Assembly: GCA_002077045.2 (NCBI GenBank)
Contig: KZ111156.1
Coordinates: 307,444 to 371,443, forward strand
Reading direction: 5' to 3'
Source: Rachicladosporium sp. CCFEE 5018
Lineage: Eukaryota; Ascomycota; Dothideomycetes; Cladosporiales; Cladosporiaceae
DNA: 64,000 nt
A program made the translations under genes and the position numbers. A model generated the notes under the pieces. That model saw only the letters and a list, made by a program, of their open reading frames with translations, searched no databases and was not told where the DNA came from. Below, one piece after another: positions 9,522 to 18,915 of this stretch. Within the stretch, counting starts at the first letter, position 1. Every line of letters starts with the position of its first letter.

Positions 9522-10735
9522 GGTCGCCAGTCGATAATATCGAAGGGCAATCAAAGCACACAGCGGTGATTTAATATGCGAAGGGTTGGTTTCCCGACAT
9601 TCACGGGCTGTATATGTAGTGCTCTACATCCGCGGGGCCAAGACACAGACTGTCACCCTCCCATGATGCTGTCTCGAAAGCTCACGTAAGTCACTGCTAC
9701 AAAAAAGCCACCGGCACCGCCAGAAGGAGTGTTGTTCCGGAATATCTTTTGTTTCGAGCAGCTGTCATTCGTCCGGTACGTCAGAGCCAGGCGAATGGCG
9801 GAGTAGAGATCGGCAGCCGTTGGAGCCGCACGTTTCCGTCAAACGCCGGGAAGGGGTCTACGAGCCGGATTACTCGATATGGCCGACCAGCGGCTGGGAT
9901 GAAAGCCTCACGGTCAGGTTGATGTGTCGCACGATCGTGCATGAGTCGAGACCAGTGAGCGTACAACAGATTTTCACGATTTGGCCCCATGGTCGTAGTG
10001 ATCATCGTGAGGTTGACAGCTCTGTGGCACCTGCATCACAGCATTGCTGGAGTAGGCATCGCGATAACTCGGTTCAAGTCAGGGAGCAGTTGAGCACATT
10101 GCACCTGGATGCAACGCGACAGTCTGGTCCAATGCTGCAATGTTGCCGTTCTGGACACGGCAAGGACTAGGCCTCGAGTAGGCAGGCCGCTGTCTTGTTA
10201 GTCCCCAGGGCCTCCTGATATTGACGCCGCACCGGAGCGACTGGTGTGGCTCGAATGTAACGTAGAAGGTGCCTGTTGCGACAGACTTGCAGAGAATGCG
10301 GCTCGCCCTGAGGATTAGTCTCCCGGGCGTCTCTACTTTGTGGCAGCTCCATCCTGTCCTGTTCCAAGCAACCATTCGGTAACACTTCGTGTGTAGGGTA
10401 TCGATCAGTTGAATGGAAAGCTCGCATCCAACGGTGAGACTACGATTCACTAACCAAAACTCGCGACTTCAATGAGAGTGATGAGATGACCCGCGGACTC
10501 CCTTCACCAGTCGACGCTCAATGATGATCTTGCGTCTTGCCATTTGTCGTTGCGGGCGCTTCATGAAATGAGGCGATATTCATGTGAACCACTTTACGCG
10601 TCTTGAACGCGTGATGTTGCTCAGCAACGCTTTTTCCGCGCCGAAGACGTCACTCCACGCACGCACCACCACTCAATCACATTCACCACCCCATACAACC
10701 CAATTGCACTCTGCGACACCCCACTCGCCGCAGCA
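9522..10735. promoter_or_regulatory. 1.2-kb intergenic region with possible CreA site
   Basis: No convincing gene; the overlapping open frames at 9.8-10.45 kb show no domain or codon bias. At 9632-9637 is GCGGGG, matching the carbon-catabolite repressor consensus SYGGRG, about 110 bp upstream of the sugar transporter ATG, and a TATA-like TGTATATGTA lies at about 9609-9618. Both fit a sugar-regulated promoter, but a six-base degenerate match is weak evidence. Confidence 0.35.
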
Positions 10736-11505
10736 ATGGCCCCCAAACGTCGTACCTCCACTCCGCGCACCGCCTCCGCCGCTGCACGAGGAGCCCAGAG
10801 CACCCTCTCCTTCCAAAACAAAGTCACGAAACCCGTCTCCCCTCGCTCAGCAAAGGGCAAAGCCGCAAAAAAGGACCTCGAAAGTAAAGCAGCCGCGATC
10901 GAGATCGAAGCCGAAGTCGAGGACGATGACTCTACGGCCGGAGTTACCGCACAGGCTCCTAAGCTGCCGCAATCACCGCCCCCTTCCTCCGCCCAGCTTG
11001 TTGTAGCGCCCGAAGCGGCAGACCCCGTAGACGAGCCGGTAAAGGCCGAGGAGATTCTGGGTGGAAGGGCAGAGTCTAGCGATCTAGGTGCACTCGGAGG
11101 TCTAGGCTCAGGATGGGTGGGAGACGAGGAGACTCGTGCGCGCAAACTCGCCGATGCGCAGATAAAGCGGTACTGGGCGGAGAAGGAAACCGAGCGCTTA
11201 GTACCACGGGTGCATCAGGAAGGCTTGGGCTTGGCGGAGAAAGTATTGAGGGAGTTCGATATGAGTGGGCAGTTTGGGGTATGTGTCCCTGCACAAGATC
11301 AGTGGATGATCGCAGATTACTAACTGCGAAGTAGCCTTGCATCGGAATCGCGCGACTAAAGCGGTGGAAGAGAGCTAACGTGCTGGGGTTAAACCCGCCT
11401 ATCGAGGTACTCGCTGTTTTGTTGAAGGAGCAGGACAAGGGCAGTGCGAAAATTCAGAGAGCGCATGTGGATGAGTTGATGAGCTCGAGGTTTGTGGAGA
11501 CGTGA
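10736..11505 (+). CDS. DNA polymerase delta small subunit (POLD4/Cdm1 type)
   Basis: Two exons, 10736-11278 and 11335-11505, 237 aa. The intron has donor GTATGT and a TACTAAC branch site. POLD4/Cdm1 is the fourth, accessory subunit of DNA polymerase delta, binding PCNA and stabilising the complex. The conserved C-terminal core is assembled across the intron: LREFDMSGQFG joins PCIGIARLKRWKRANVLGLNPP, the hallmark of the family. Near the N-terminus QSTLSFQNKV resembles a PIP box, with the second aromatic position replaced by Gln. The region between (about 30-130) is low-complexity and acidic. Orthologues of this size with a long disordered N-terminus are usual in filamentous fungi. Confidence 0.88.
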
Positions 11506-11659
11506 GCTGTCTTGTTGAAGCATTTGATGTGAGATGGACTTGCTGTAGGATACATGACAGATTGCTGGATGCATAGCGCGGTGTTCGGGAACATTGGAAT
11601 TCCGCTGTACGACTTTAGATCTGAGTAACATGGATGACAGCTGAGAGTGTCGGGCATGG

Positions 11660-14143
11660 CTATATGACCTCCCGTCTATCTTCTAGCTCCACATCTCCAT
11701 GCCCGTCACCTTCATCCGCGTGACGCAAGGGCTGACTTGCTTCGCCATCTGCGGTCGTATTCTGCTGCTCATCACCAAGCCTCAGCCTACCGCCGCTGAT
11801 GTTCCGCGCCTTGTCGGCGACCCAGGTAGCAGAGGACCTGATGACCTGCCACAGTGCCTCTTGTCCACCATGCCTACCAGCTTCGCGGGGATGCTCCAGT
11901 GCTTCAGCTTGGAACTGGTACTTCAGGCAATCCTTGACTGTCAACAGTCCAGTAAGTCGACCGCGGTGCTCTACCAAGATCACTCGAGGGCCAAGCTTCT
12001 TGAACAGCTCCATAGTCGTCTCAAGTGGCAAATTGGGGTGGACTGTCAATGGCGTGGCATTGACGAACTGCTGAAGGTCAAGTAACGCGGCTTCTGATGA
12101 GACAGTAGAGGGATTGTCAGCCTTGAAGCTGCATAGCGTTCGCTTCGGCGTTCGTTCGCGCTCAGCTTTTTCGAGAGCATAGCGCAGCTCAGTGCGGCCG
12201 ATGAAGCCGAGGAGAACTTTCTCATCGAGATCCTCGACGATGGGGAAGCCCTGAAACTTCGACTGCTCCATCACAGCTTCGATCTCGGCGATGGACATAC
12301 CAGCCACGGTAAGACATGTCGGGTCCTTGGTCATGCAAGTGCTGGCTGGCACACCGAACGAATGATCTTCCTTGTTGTCCAAGAAGGGGAATCCATTGAA
12401 CCAAATCATGCGATCAGCGATTCCGCCTTTACCCAGCCGCTCGCTGACAGCCTTCGTGACGCCGACCACGATCATTGTAGGCAGAATATATGTCAGTGCG
12501 CCAGTAAGCTCAAACATGATCACTACAACGCTGACAGTAATATGCATTATGCCCGCCAGCGCAGCGGCAGCGCCAAGGAAGGCGTAGGTGCCAGGCGTAA
12601 TGCATGTCTGATTTGCATCACATGCTGAGAAGAATGCTGAGGCCGGGAAAGCCTCATGCAGAGCTTGCACCAAAATGCCGACCATGCGACCGAATGCTGC
12701 GCCAATTGCCATGCTGGGCACGAAGATGCCAGCGGGAACTTTGCAGCCGTATGAGATGATGACAAGGAAGGTGCGAAGAAGTGTGGCGACGAGAAGGGTG
12801 AAGATGATCGAGGTGCGATTTCGAGGGTCGCAGATCTCGTCAAAGTCGTGACCGCCTTCGCACTCCTGGAACAGTATCTCCATACTCTCCGTCATGTCAA
12901 TGCGCAAGAACATGTTCGGGTAGCACAGTATGGCAGTAGCCGTCGCCAGTATCGTCGCCTCGAGGATTGGGTACTTCGACAGGTACTTCTTCCGAAAGGC
13001 CTGCGCTCGCAGATTCCAGGTAATCACAAATGCACCGTAGACGCCGCCAAAAATGCCAATCACGATGTAGAACAGAACTTCAAAGAAATGCCAGCTCCGG
13101 TCATAACGGACCGTGAACATGACGAGCTGGCCAGTCCGGAAAGGGTTCATTGCGGCGAGCACTGCTGTCGCGACCAGCGCACAGAAGTAGGATCGCCACA
13201 TTGTTTTGAGCGGGAAGTAGCTGCTCATCTCCTCAAGGCTGAACAGTACACCGCCGATGGGACTGCCGAATGCGACTGCGACACCTGCTGCCGCGCATGC
13301 TGACAAGATCTCCCGAGTCTTGGCAGCGTTACGTCTGTACTTGACGAAGAAGCGACTGATCACATTGCCTGTACAGACCGCGTAGTGAACGCTGGGTCCC
13401 TCCTTGCCAACACTCAGACCAGATGCGATCGCTAGAGGTAAACCAATGGACTTGATCACCAGCGTCCGGAACCCCAAAAAGCCTTTCATGACGAAGCCAG
13501 CGATGATACACTTAATCTCGGTAATCCCAGATCCAGCAGCATACGGCGCATAAGACTTGACCAGCCTCGCAGACGCGAATGCGAAAAGCATGGAGAAGAG
13601 GATATACAGCAGGTAGTTCAACGGCCAGAACCCACTCCAGTGGTGCCATTCCGCACAGCCATCCTCAGCTCCCCAGCAACAGAACGACTCGTTCAGGTAG
13701 AAAGCCGTAGTGCAGTAGCCACGCTTAATGTCTGACAGCCACTCGGTGATGATGTTCAGGAACGCAGCATTGACTCCAATCGCCGACCCGATCAAAGTCA
13801 CGACGATCCACCCCTGGGCAGCATCGTACGCCTCCCAGGCCTTCCTCCGCCATCCTAGACGACCATCACGCTCGAAGAAGCCAGCGCGCTCCTGCCGCCT
13901 CAGCTTGCGCCGTTGCTGCTCGCGAGCTGCATCTTGCACCCAGTCTATAGTCGTGAAGTCCTCATAGCGTTTGATCTCGTCTATCTCGTCGGCAACGGCC
14001 TGCTCCGCGGGATCGACCGGATCATCATTGCCCTGCTCTGCGGTAGAGAGGGCTGAGAAGCGACGGGAGAGGGTATGCGCTCGGGAGTGTGGTGGCCTGC
14101 TGGAGGTTGCGGTCGCCGATGTGGTGCTTTGGCGATTGTTCAT
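11660..14143 (-). CDS. CLC-family chloride transporter (GEF1-like)
   Basis: Single exon, 827 aa. CLC proteins move chloride across Golgi, endosome or vacuole membranes, usually as Cl-/H+ exchangers. Selectivity motifs are all present: GSGITE at 204-209, GKEGPSVH at 246-253 with the gating glutamate, GSPIGGVLFSLEE and CKVPAGIFVPSMAIGAAFGR. Two cytosolic CBS domains follow, one starting near ASTCMTKDPTCLTVAGMSI and one near VHPNLPLETTMELFKKLGPRVILVEHRGRLTGLLTVKDCLKY. The acidic N-terminus and EDFTTIDWVQD before the first membrane helix are typical of fungal GEF1-type channels. The gating glutamate suggests exchange rather than pure channel activity. Faces away from the histone-fold gene, sharing a 344-bp divergent promoter. 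Confidence 0.94.
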   Translation of the reverse strand: MNNRQSTTSATATSSRPPHSRAHTLSRRFSALSTAEQGNDDPVDPAEQAVADEIDEIKRYEDFTTIDWVQDAAREQQRRKLRRQERAGFFERDGRLGWRRKAWEAYDAAQGWIVVTLIGSAIGVNAAFLNIITEWLSDIKRGYCTTAFYLNESFCCWGAEDGCAEWHHWSGFWPLNYLLYILFSMLFAFASARLVKSYAPYAAGSGITEIKCIIAGFVMKGFLGFRTLVIKSIGLPLAIASGLSVGKEGPSVHYAVCTGNVISRFFVKYRRNAAKTREILSACAAAGVAVAFGSPIGGVLFSLEEMSSYFPLKTMWRSYFCALVATAVLAAMNPFRTGQLVMFTVRYDRSWHFFEVLFYIVIGIFGGVYGAFVITWNLRAQAFRKKYLSKYPILEATILATATAILCYPNMFLRIDMTESMEILFQECEGGHDFDEICDPRNRTSIIFTLLVATLLRTFLVIISYGCKVPAGIFVPSMAIGAAFGRMVGILVQALHEAFPASAFFSACDANQTCITPGTYAFLGAAAALAGIMHITVSVVVIMFELTGALTYILPTMIVVGVTKAVSERLGKGGIADRMIWFNGFPFLDNKEDHSFGVPASTCMTKDPTCLTVAGMSIAEIEAVMEQSKFQGFPIVEDLDEKVLLGFIGRTELRYALEKAERERTPKRTLCSFKADNPSTVSSEAALLDLQQFVNATPLTVHPNLPLETTMELFKKLGPRVILVEHRGRLTGLLTVKDCLKYQFQAEALEHPREAGRHGGQEALWQVIRSSATWVADKARNISGGRLRLGDEQQNTTADGEASQPLRHADEGDGHGDVELEDRREVI

Positions 14144-14487
14144 GTCCGTAGTATCATTTTGAGTCTCTGCGCCAGCTTAGCATTGGCGATGTACAAGATG
14201 CTTGACAGAGATTCGCGGGATAATATGCATCGCGTCGCCTTGCTATCTCACGGAGGCTCAAGTGCACCTTAGTCAGCGGAAACCACTTCCGAAGTTTGTC
14301 CGTTATGCACCAAAAGTCGCGTCTACCTTGAGTCGACCTCACTTTCCTCCCACCACTCCACACACAACAAGGACTTGAGCTTCGAAAACGAGATCTTCAC
14401 GCGTCCATCTCTTATCATCCATCAGCTGCTTGATCAGGAGAGTCAGCATCACATCATTCATCGAAGCAATTCGTTCCCATCTCTGCC
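14144..14487. promoter_or_regulatory. Divergent promoter, CLC transporter / DPB3-like gene
   Basis: 344 bp with no supported gene. The stretch next to the plus-strand start is C/T-rich, typical of fungal housekeeping 5' leaders. No specific site recognised. Confidence 0.4.
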
Positions 14488-15073
14488 ATGCCTTACAACA
14501 ATACCCCCATTCCCCCTACAAAGGACGCCACCGGCACCGTGTCTCTTCCTCGTGAGTTCAATCGACTTTTCCTCGACGATCATCTCAGCTTACCAATAGT
14601 CCAGTCGCTCGCATCAAGAAGATCGTCTCGCAAGACGACGACATTAGCCAATGCTCTAACAATGCGGCGTTCGTGATCACGGCGGCGACTGAGAAGTTCC
14701 TGCAGCATCTCGTGGAGCAGTCATACAACATCGTCAAGTCTGAGCGGAAGCCAAGACGCAATATCCAATATCGTGACGTTGGTAAGGAAGCCTGGCTTAC
14801 TCACTTTGTTCGACCGTCAACTCACCGTTCCCAGCAAATGCGGTCGCTCGCGTCGAGAACCTCGAGTTCCTCTCTGACGTCGTACCCAAGACGCAAACTT
14901 ACAAGCAGTACAAGGCGAAGAAGGACGCTGCTGCACCGAAGGTTGCTGCTTCAGCCAACGGCCAGCACACGCTCGACGCAACGATGGGTGCTGATCAGCC
15001 TGTCGTTATAGAGGCACCTGTCACTGAGAGCACAGCCATGGACATCGATGCGACGAACAACCCTGCCTCTTAG
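14488..15073 (+). CDS. Histone-fold protein, DPB3/CHRAC/NF-YC family
   Basis: Three exons, 14488-14551, 14605-14781 and 14835-15073, 159 aa; phases match and both introns are GT-AG. The joined N-terminal core LPLARIKKIVSQDDD is the classic start of NF-YC/DPB3-type H2A-like histone folds, followed by NNAAFVITAATEKFLQHLVEQSYNIVK and RRNIQYRDVANAVARVENLEFL. Such proteins act in the DNA polymerase epsilon holoenzyme (DPB3), in CHRAC-like remodelling complexes or in the CCAAT-binding complex. The sequence after the fold (LSDVVPKTQTYKQYKAKK) and the short acidic tail favour the DPB3/CHRAC side over the CCAAT-binding subunit, which usually has a longer Gln-rich tail; this assignment is inferred. Confidence 0.85.
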
Positions 15074-15187
15074 GATGGGGTCGAGCCTTGTGTGGTTTCT
15101 GACCCGCTCAGATCGCCGTCTCTAACCACTCATATTGATGGAACAATTAGAGTGCCCAGATGGTATCGGGATGAGTACTCGGAGTGT

Positions 15188-15934
15188 ATGACGCAAGCCG
15201 GTATCATTGGAGTTGAGGACGTGAGCGGGCTGCTTCCAGACAGCTACCGATCTTCAATTCATTCTGTGCGAACCACCGACCCATGCGACTCAGACATTGG
15301 ATCCTCCAGCACGCCTTGCCCCGACGCCACTGAGCAAGTCAATGTGCTCATGCAAACTTCTTCCGAGCTGCTCGGGTCTTCGGATCGCCTGACTCGGATT
15401 CAAGATGTGTGTGCCCCACATACTAAATTCCCCGGCTCATCCTACGACAGCGGCACTGAGCAAGACAACGGATCTCTCAAGCCATTGAAGTCTGCCTCGT
15501 ATCCCATATCTACCGCAGGTTCACCCCTTCCGTATCTAGACTGGCGTCAAGAGTACAAAGCTCGCCAGACTAGACTCGCCCGCGCAAGGGCTCGGGTTTC
15601 GAAGCCAAGTAACAGGGATCTCGACGAACTCAATGCCAAAGTAGATCAGGCAAAGACGGATCTCGAAGACTGGAAGCTGGTACCCTACTCGCACGGCGTT
15701 TACGACGCACTGAAGAACCGCATCAGACCCCGTAATCGACAGCCGGATGTGACTCTACGCCCGTACGATAAGTGGTTCTTCAAACATGGTCGCCGGGTAG
15801 CGATTCTGCGTCGTGCGGAATACCGAGCAGAGAAGTCATCGGATCCCGTTGTGGTCCGGCGGGCGAGGCTTGCAATTGTGCGGGCTGAGGAGAATTTGGC
15901 GGAGTGGGATGCAATGCCTCACGCTCGGGAGTAA
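15188..15934 (+). CDS. Protein of unknown function, block A copy
   Basis: One open frame of 248 aa from the first in-frame ATG; the frame continues upstream without another ATG to about 15092, so a 5' exon could be missing. I do not recognise a domain. The N-terminal half is Ser/Thr-rich and probably disordered. The C-terminal half holds two related segments of about 50 residues: one from RQTRLARARARVSKPSNRD to DWKLVPYSHG, another from RRVAILRRAEYRAEKSSDP to EWDAMPHARE. Each is an Arg/Ala-rich helix ending in (D/E)W-x(3)-P(Y/H). A second copy in block B differs by several amino-acid changes and an early stop, a pattern closer to weak constraint than to a conserved enzyme. Lies 114 bp after the histone-fold gene. 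Confidence 0.6.
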   Translation: MTQAGIIGVEDVSGLLPDSYRSSIHSVRTTDPCDSDIGSSSTPCPDATEQVNVLMQTSSELLGSSDRLTRIQDVCAPHTKFPGSSYDSGTEQDNGSLKPLKSASYPISTAGSPLPYLDWRQEYKARQTRLARARARVSKPSNRDLDELNAKVDQAKTDLEDWKLVPYSHGVYDALKNRIRPRNRQPDVTLRPYDKWFFKHGRRVAILRRAEYRAEKSSDPVVVRRARLAIVRAEENLAEWDAMPHARE

Positions 15935-16319
15935 GCTTTAGAGGACAATATCGCTGGATGTTTCATGTGGTGGAAGAAGAGGTGGGAGATGGTGGCGTGT
16001 GGATGTAATGGAACTATCCTTTTGCGTACGGCGCTTCGACATGCGATATTACACACTTCACCAGTACTTGGCCACACTAATCTCTCTTGTGCGGCTTCTT
16101 CAACCTCGCCACCAATCCCTTGACCTCGTCACCTCCCGCATTCTCCCCTTCATCACCCTTCCTCCTCTTCTTTCCCTCCCCGTCATCCTCCACCTCTGCC
16201 CCACCCTTCCTCTTCTTCCTCCCCTCCTCAAGCAGCGTCTTCATACCCTTCGTTCCCTTGTACTTGGTATGACTAGGATCAATAGCGAACTCGCTCCTCT
16301 CAAACAGTGCCCCAAATCT
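15914..16319. repeat. Contig-end sequence repeated after the N gap (16420-16825)
   Basis: The 406 bases before the gap reappear at 16420-16825 with no difference that I found. This is the pattern of two contigs that overlap but were not merged. It creates a false second copy of the ESF1 3' end. Confidence 0.93.
16077..16319 (-). other. Artefactual partial ESF1 3' end at contig edge
   Basis: These 81 codons repeat the last part of ESF1 (16583-16825), including the same stop codon, and are cut by the N gap. Because of the contig overlap this is best not counted as a gene. Confidence 0.9.
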
Positions 16320-16419
16320 NNNNNNNNNNNNNNNNNNNNNNNNNNNNNNNNNNNNNNNNNNNNNNNNNNNNNNNNNNNNNNNNNNNNNNNNNNNNNNNNN
16401 NNNNNNNNNNNNNNNNNNN
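16320..16419. other. Assembly gap, 100 N
   Basis: A run of exactly 100 N, the usual placeholder for a gap of unknown size. The flanking 406-bp repeat shows that the real gap size is negative: the contigs overlap. Confidence 0.98.
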
Positions 16420-16582
16420 ATGCCTCACGCTCGGGAGTAAGCTTTAGAGGACAATATCGCTGGATGTTTCATGTGGTGGAAGAAGAGGTGGGAGATGGTG
16501 GCGTGTGGATGTAATGGAACTATCCTTTTGCGTACGGCGCTTCGACATGCGATATTACACACTTCACCAGTACTTGGCCACA

Positions 16583-18661
16583 CTAATCTCTCTTGTGCGG
16601 CTTCTTCAACCTCGCCACCAATCCCTTGACCTCGTCACCTCCCGCATTCTCCCCTTCATCACCCTTCCTCCTCTTCTTTCCCTCCCCGTCATCCTCCACC
16701 TCTGCCCCACCCTTCCTCTTCTTCCTCCCCTCCTCAAGCAGCGTCTTCATACCCTTCGTTCCCTTGTACTTGGTATGACTAGGATCAATAGCGAACTCGC
16801 TCCTCTCAAACAGTGCCCCAAATCTTTCATCCCCAGCATCAACCTCGAACCCATCCTGCACCGCTGCATCGCCGTCTTTCTTACCCTTCTTCTTGCTCTT
16901 GCCCTTGCGCTTCGCTGCCTTCTCTGCTTTCTCGATCTCACGCATGTCAAAGTGACCCACACCAGCGGCTTCGTCGTCAGAAAGCAGCAGAGCAAGTTCA
17001 GCTCGAGATGTCGTCTTAGCGCCAGGTGGTGCAGCTGGAGCTTGCTTCGCAGCGTGGCGCTCAGCGCGTTTCTTGGCTTGATCGGCTTTGGCTGCGGCAG
17101 CAGGGTCGGTGAAGAAGAGGCTGTCAAAGCCGGCGTCCTCCTCGACGGTCTTACCATCCGCACTCGAGACCGCAGCTCCGCCATCCTCACCTCCGAGTGC
17201 GGCTTTGCGGCGGTCCTTTCGTTGTTGCTTACGCTCCTTCTCCTTGAGTCTGTAGCGCTCAAGAGTGCTTGCTTCGTCTTGCGGTCCGTTCTCGAATACG
17301 CTGGTGCCTTTGCCATTAGAGTCTGTGGTGAGTCCGGCGGAGAAGGTGATCTCCATGTCGCCTACGGGGTCGTCTTTGCTTGACTTCTTACTCTTCGTGC
17401 TCTCTGCGCCGAGGCCAAACGCATCTCGCATCTTTGACACCTTACTAGCCCGCTTCGTCTCAGCAGCAGATTTTCTGGAGGAGATGCTATCGGCATCTGA
17501 GTTATCGGACGCAATATAGGCTTGCATATCATTGTCGTCCATCTCCTTACGCGAGAAGGCTCGTTTCTGCACCTCTTTGCGGCTTGGGTCGTCATCGTCC
17601 CAGGTAAGCCGTACTTTTGAGTGTGTAAGTGCCTCGGTTCGAAATTCATTTGGCTTGTATCCGTGTGGCAGATCATAACACTCCTCATGGGGCCGGTCGT
17701 CATCGAAGCTGACCTCGTCGGGTATAAAGCGCAGGTCGAAGATGTTGGCCGTCGTGAGTAGCTCACGGCCGTCCATGGCGTCTGACAAGGCTTTGGCAGT
17801 AGCGATTGAGTCGCACGTGATGACAGCGTAGAAGTACTTCAATCGCTCAATTTGATATTCGCGTAGCTTTGTTGGGTTGAACTCTTGACCAGACGCTGCC
17901 TGGTCAGCGATCAGGCGCTTCTTGATCTTTTCTTCCGCGTCTGCATCTGAGTCCGAGTCCTCGCTCTCAATGTCGTCAGACTCGGAGTCGTCGTCGTCCT
18001 TGCGATTTGAGCTTGCGAAGATCTCTCGAGGCGGACCATCCATCTGTTCGCGCTCCAATCGCTCGCGTCCGAACTCGCTAGGGTAGATCACCACACTCTG
18101 AATCTTACCTCCTGCCGGCACGAAGCTGTTCGCCACCACCATGATATCTGCTGCTCGTATGTTGTCCCAATCCAGATTCACGGCTGCTATGCGTCTTGAA
18201 GGCTCGCCCATGGGTACATCCTCAGTTTGCTCTCTGCCCGCGGTCTCGTCGGCCAGCATCGCCTCGTCCTCGCTCTGACCGTCATCTTCCGAATCATCGT
18301 CTTCCTCACTCGAAGACTCTGAAAATCCTCCATGTCTCGCCGGATCTTTCACAGCTCCACCAAGATCCTCATGCTCCTCATCCTTGCTTTCTTCATCGCT
18401 GCTACCCACGACTCCTATTGCACCTGCTTTCGCTTTTGCCGGTACATCTTCCTCCTCTATGCGGAATCGCTTCTTCAAGCTTCTCTCCTCATCGTTCGAC
18501 TTGACCTTCCTGCCATAGCGATCTACGCTTGCCTTTTTGCGAAAGCCCGGGTCTGTGAGGACAGACTTGAAGCGCGAGTCTACTGCGGTTTGCGACTGCT
18601 TCTTGCTGGGCAGCCTATACTGTGGATTGGTCTGGAGAGCAGCGAAGCGTTGATCTGACAT
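16583..18661 (-). CDS. ESF1: Pre-rRNA processing protein ESF1, copy A
   Basis: Single exon, 692 aa from the ATG giving MSDQRFAALQTNPQYR; the frame continues 20 codons upstream but copy B diverges there. ESF1 is an essential nucleolar factor for early 18S rRNA processing in the small-subunit processome. Seen in order: a basic N-terminus (DSRFKSVLTDPGFRKKASVDRYGRK), an acidic disordered stretch, the central conserved region RRIAAVNLDWDNIRAADIMVVANSFVP and IQSVVIYPSEFGRERLEREQ, then YQIERLKYFYAVITCDSIATAKALSDAMDG, and the C-terminal NUC153 domain (DERFGALFERSEFAIDPSHTKYKGTKGMKTLLEEGRKKR). It is divergent from POP5, 254 bp between starts. Fully downstream of the gap and intact. Confidence 0.93.
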   Translation of the reverse strand: MSDQRFAALQTNPQYRLPSKKQSQTAVDSRFKSVLTDPGFRKKASVDRYGRKVKSNDEERSLKKRFRIEEEDVPAKAKAGAIGVVGSSDEESKDEEHEDLGGAVKDPARHGGFSESSSEEDDDSEDDGQSEDEAMLADETAGREQTEDVPMGEPSRRIAAVNLDWDNIRAADIMVVANSFVPAGGKIQSVVIYPSEFGRERLEREQMDGPPREIFASSNRKDDDDSESDDIESEDSDSDADAEEKIKKRLIADQAASGQEFNPTKLREYQIERLKYFYAVITCDSIATAKALSDAMDGRELLTTANIFDLRFIPDEVSFDDDRPHEECYDLPHGYKPNEFRTEALTHSKVRLTWDDDDPSRKEVQKRAFSRKEMDDNDMQAYIASDNSDADSISSRKSAAETKRASKVSKMRDAFGLGAESTKSKKSSKDDPVGDMEITFSAGLTTDSNGKGTSVFENGPQDEASTLERYRLKEKERKQQRKDRRKAALGGEDGGAAVSSADGKTVEEDAGFDSLFFTDPAAAAKADQAKKRAERHAAKQAPAAPPGAKTTSRAELALLLSDDEAAGVGHFDMREIEKAEKAAKRKGKSKKKGKKDGDAAVQDGFEVDAGDERFGALFERSEFAIDPSHTKYKGTKGMKTLLEEGRKKRKGGAEVEDDGEGKKRRKGDEGENAGGDEVKGLVARLKKPHKRD

Positions 18662-18915
18662 GTTCGCAATGTCGACGTATGCGTATGAAGGTTGTACTGC
18701 ACTCACGGCTTGCGTGCCCAAATAAAAATGTCGAGATCGACGTAAGAGAGCGGAAGTCTTTCCGCCTTCAGATGCGACTGCACCCGATCAGAGCAATACT
18801 TTTGCGAGGTATATCATCGTCCGCATATTTGACGATGTAGAGAAAGAAGCTATCAAACGGAAGCTCAATATGCACGGCAGGAGCAAGCTGGACGACGAGA
18901 CCTTGCAGCGATACC

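Noticed and set aside
8787..9569. A 260-codon plus-strand open frame
   Set aside because: Antisense to the sugar transporter exons; no motifs of its own.
15999..16514. Open frame running through the first N gap
   Set aside because: A translation of N and of the duplicated contig end; not a gene.
16505..17383. Plus-strand open frame of 292 codons, with a similar one in block B at 56818-57357
   Set aside because: Antisense to ESF1; its conservation between copies follows from ESF1 conservation.
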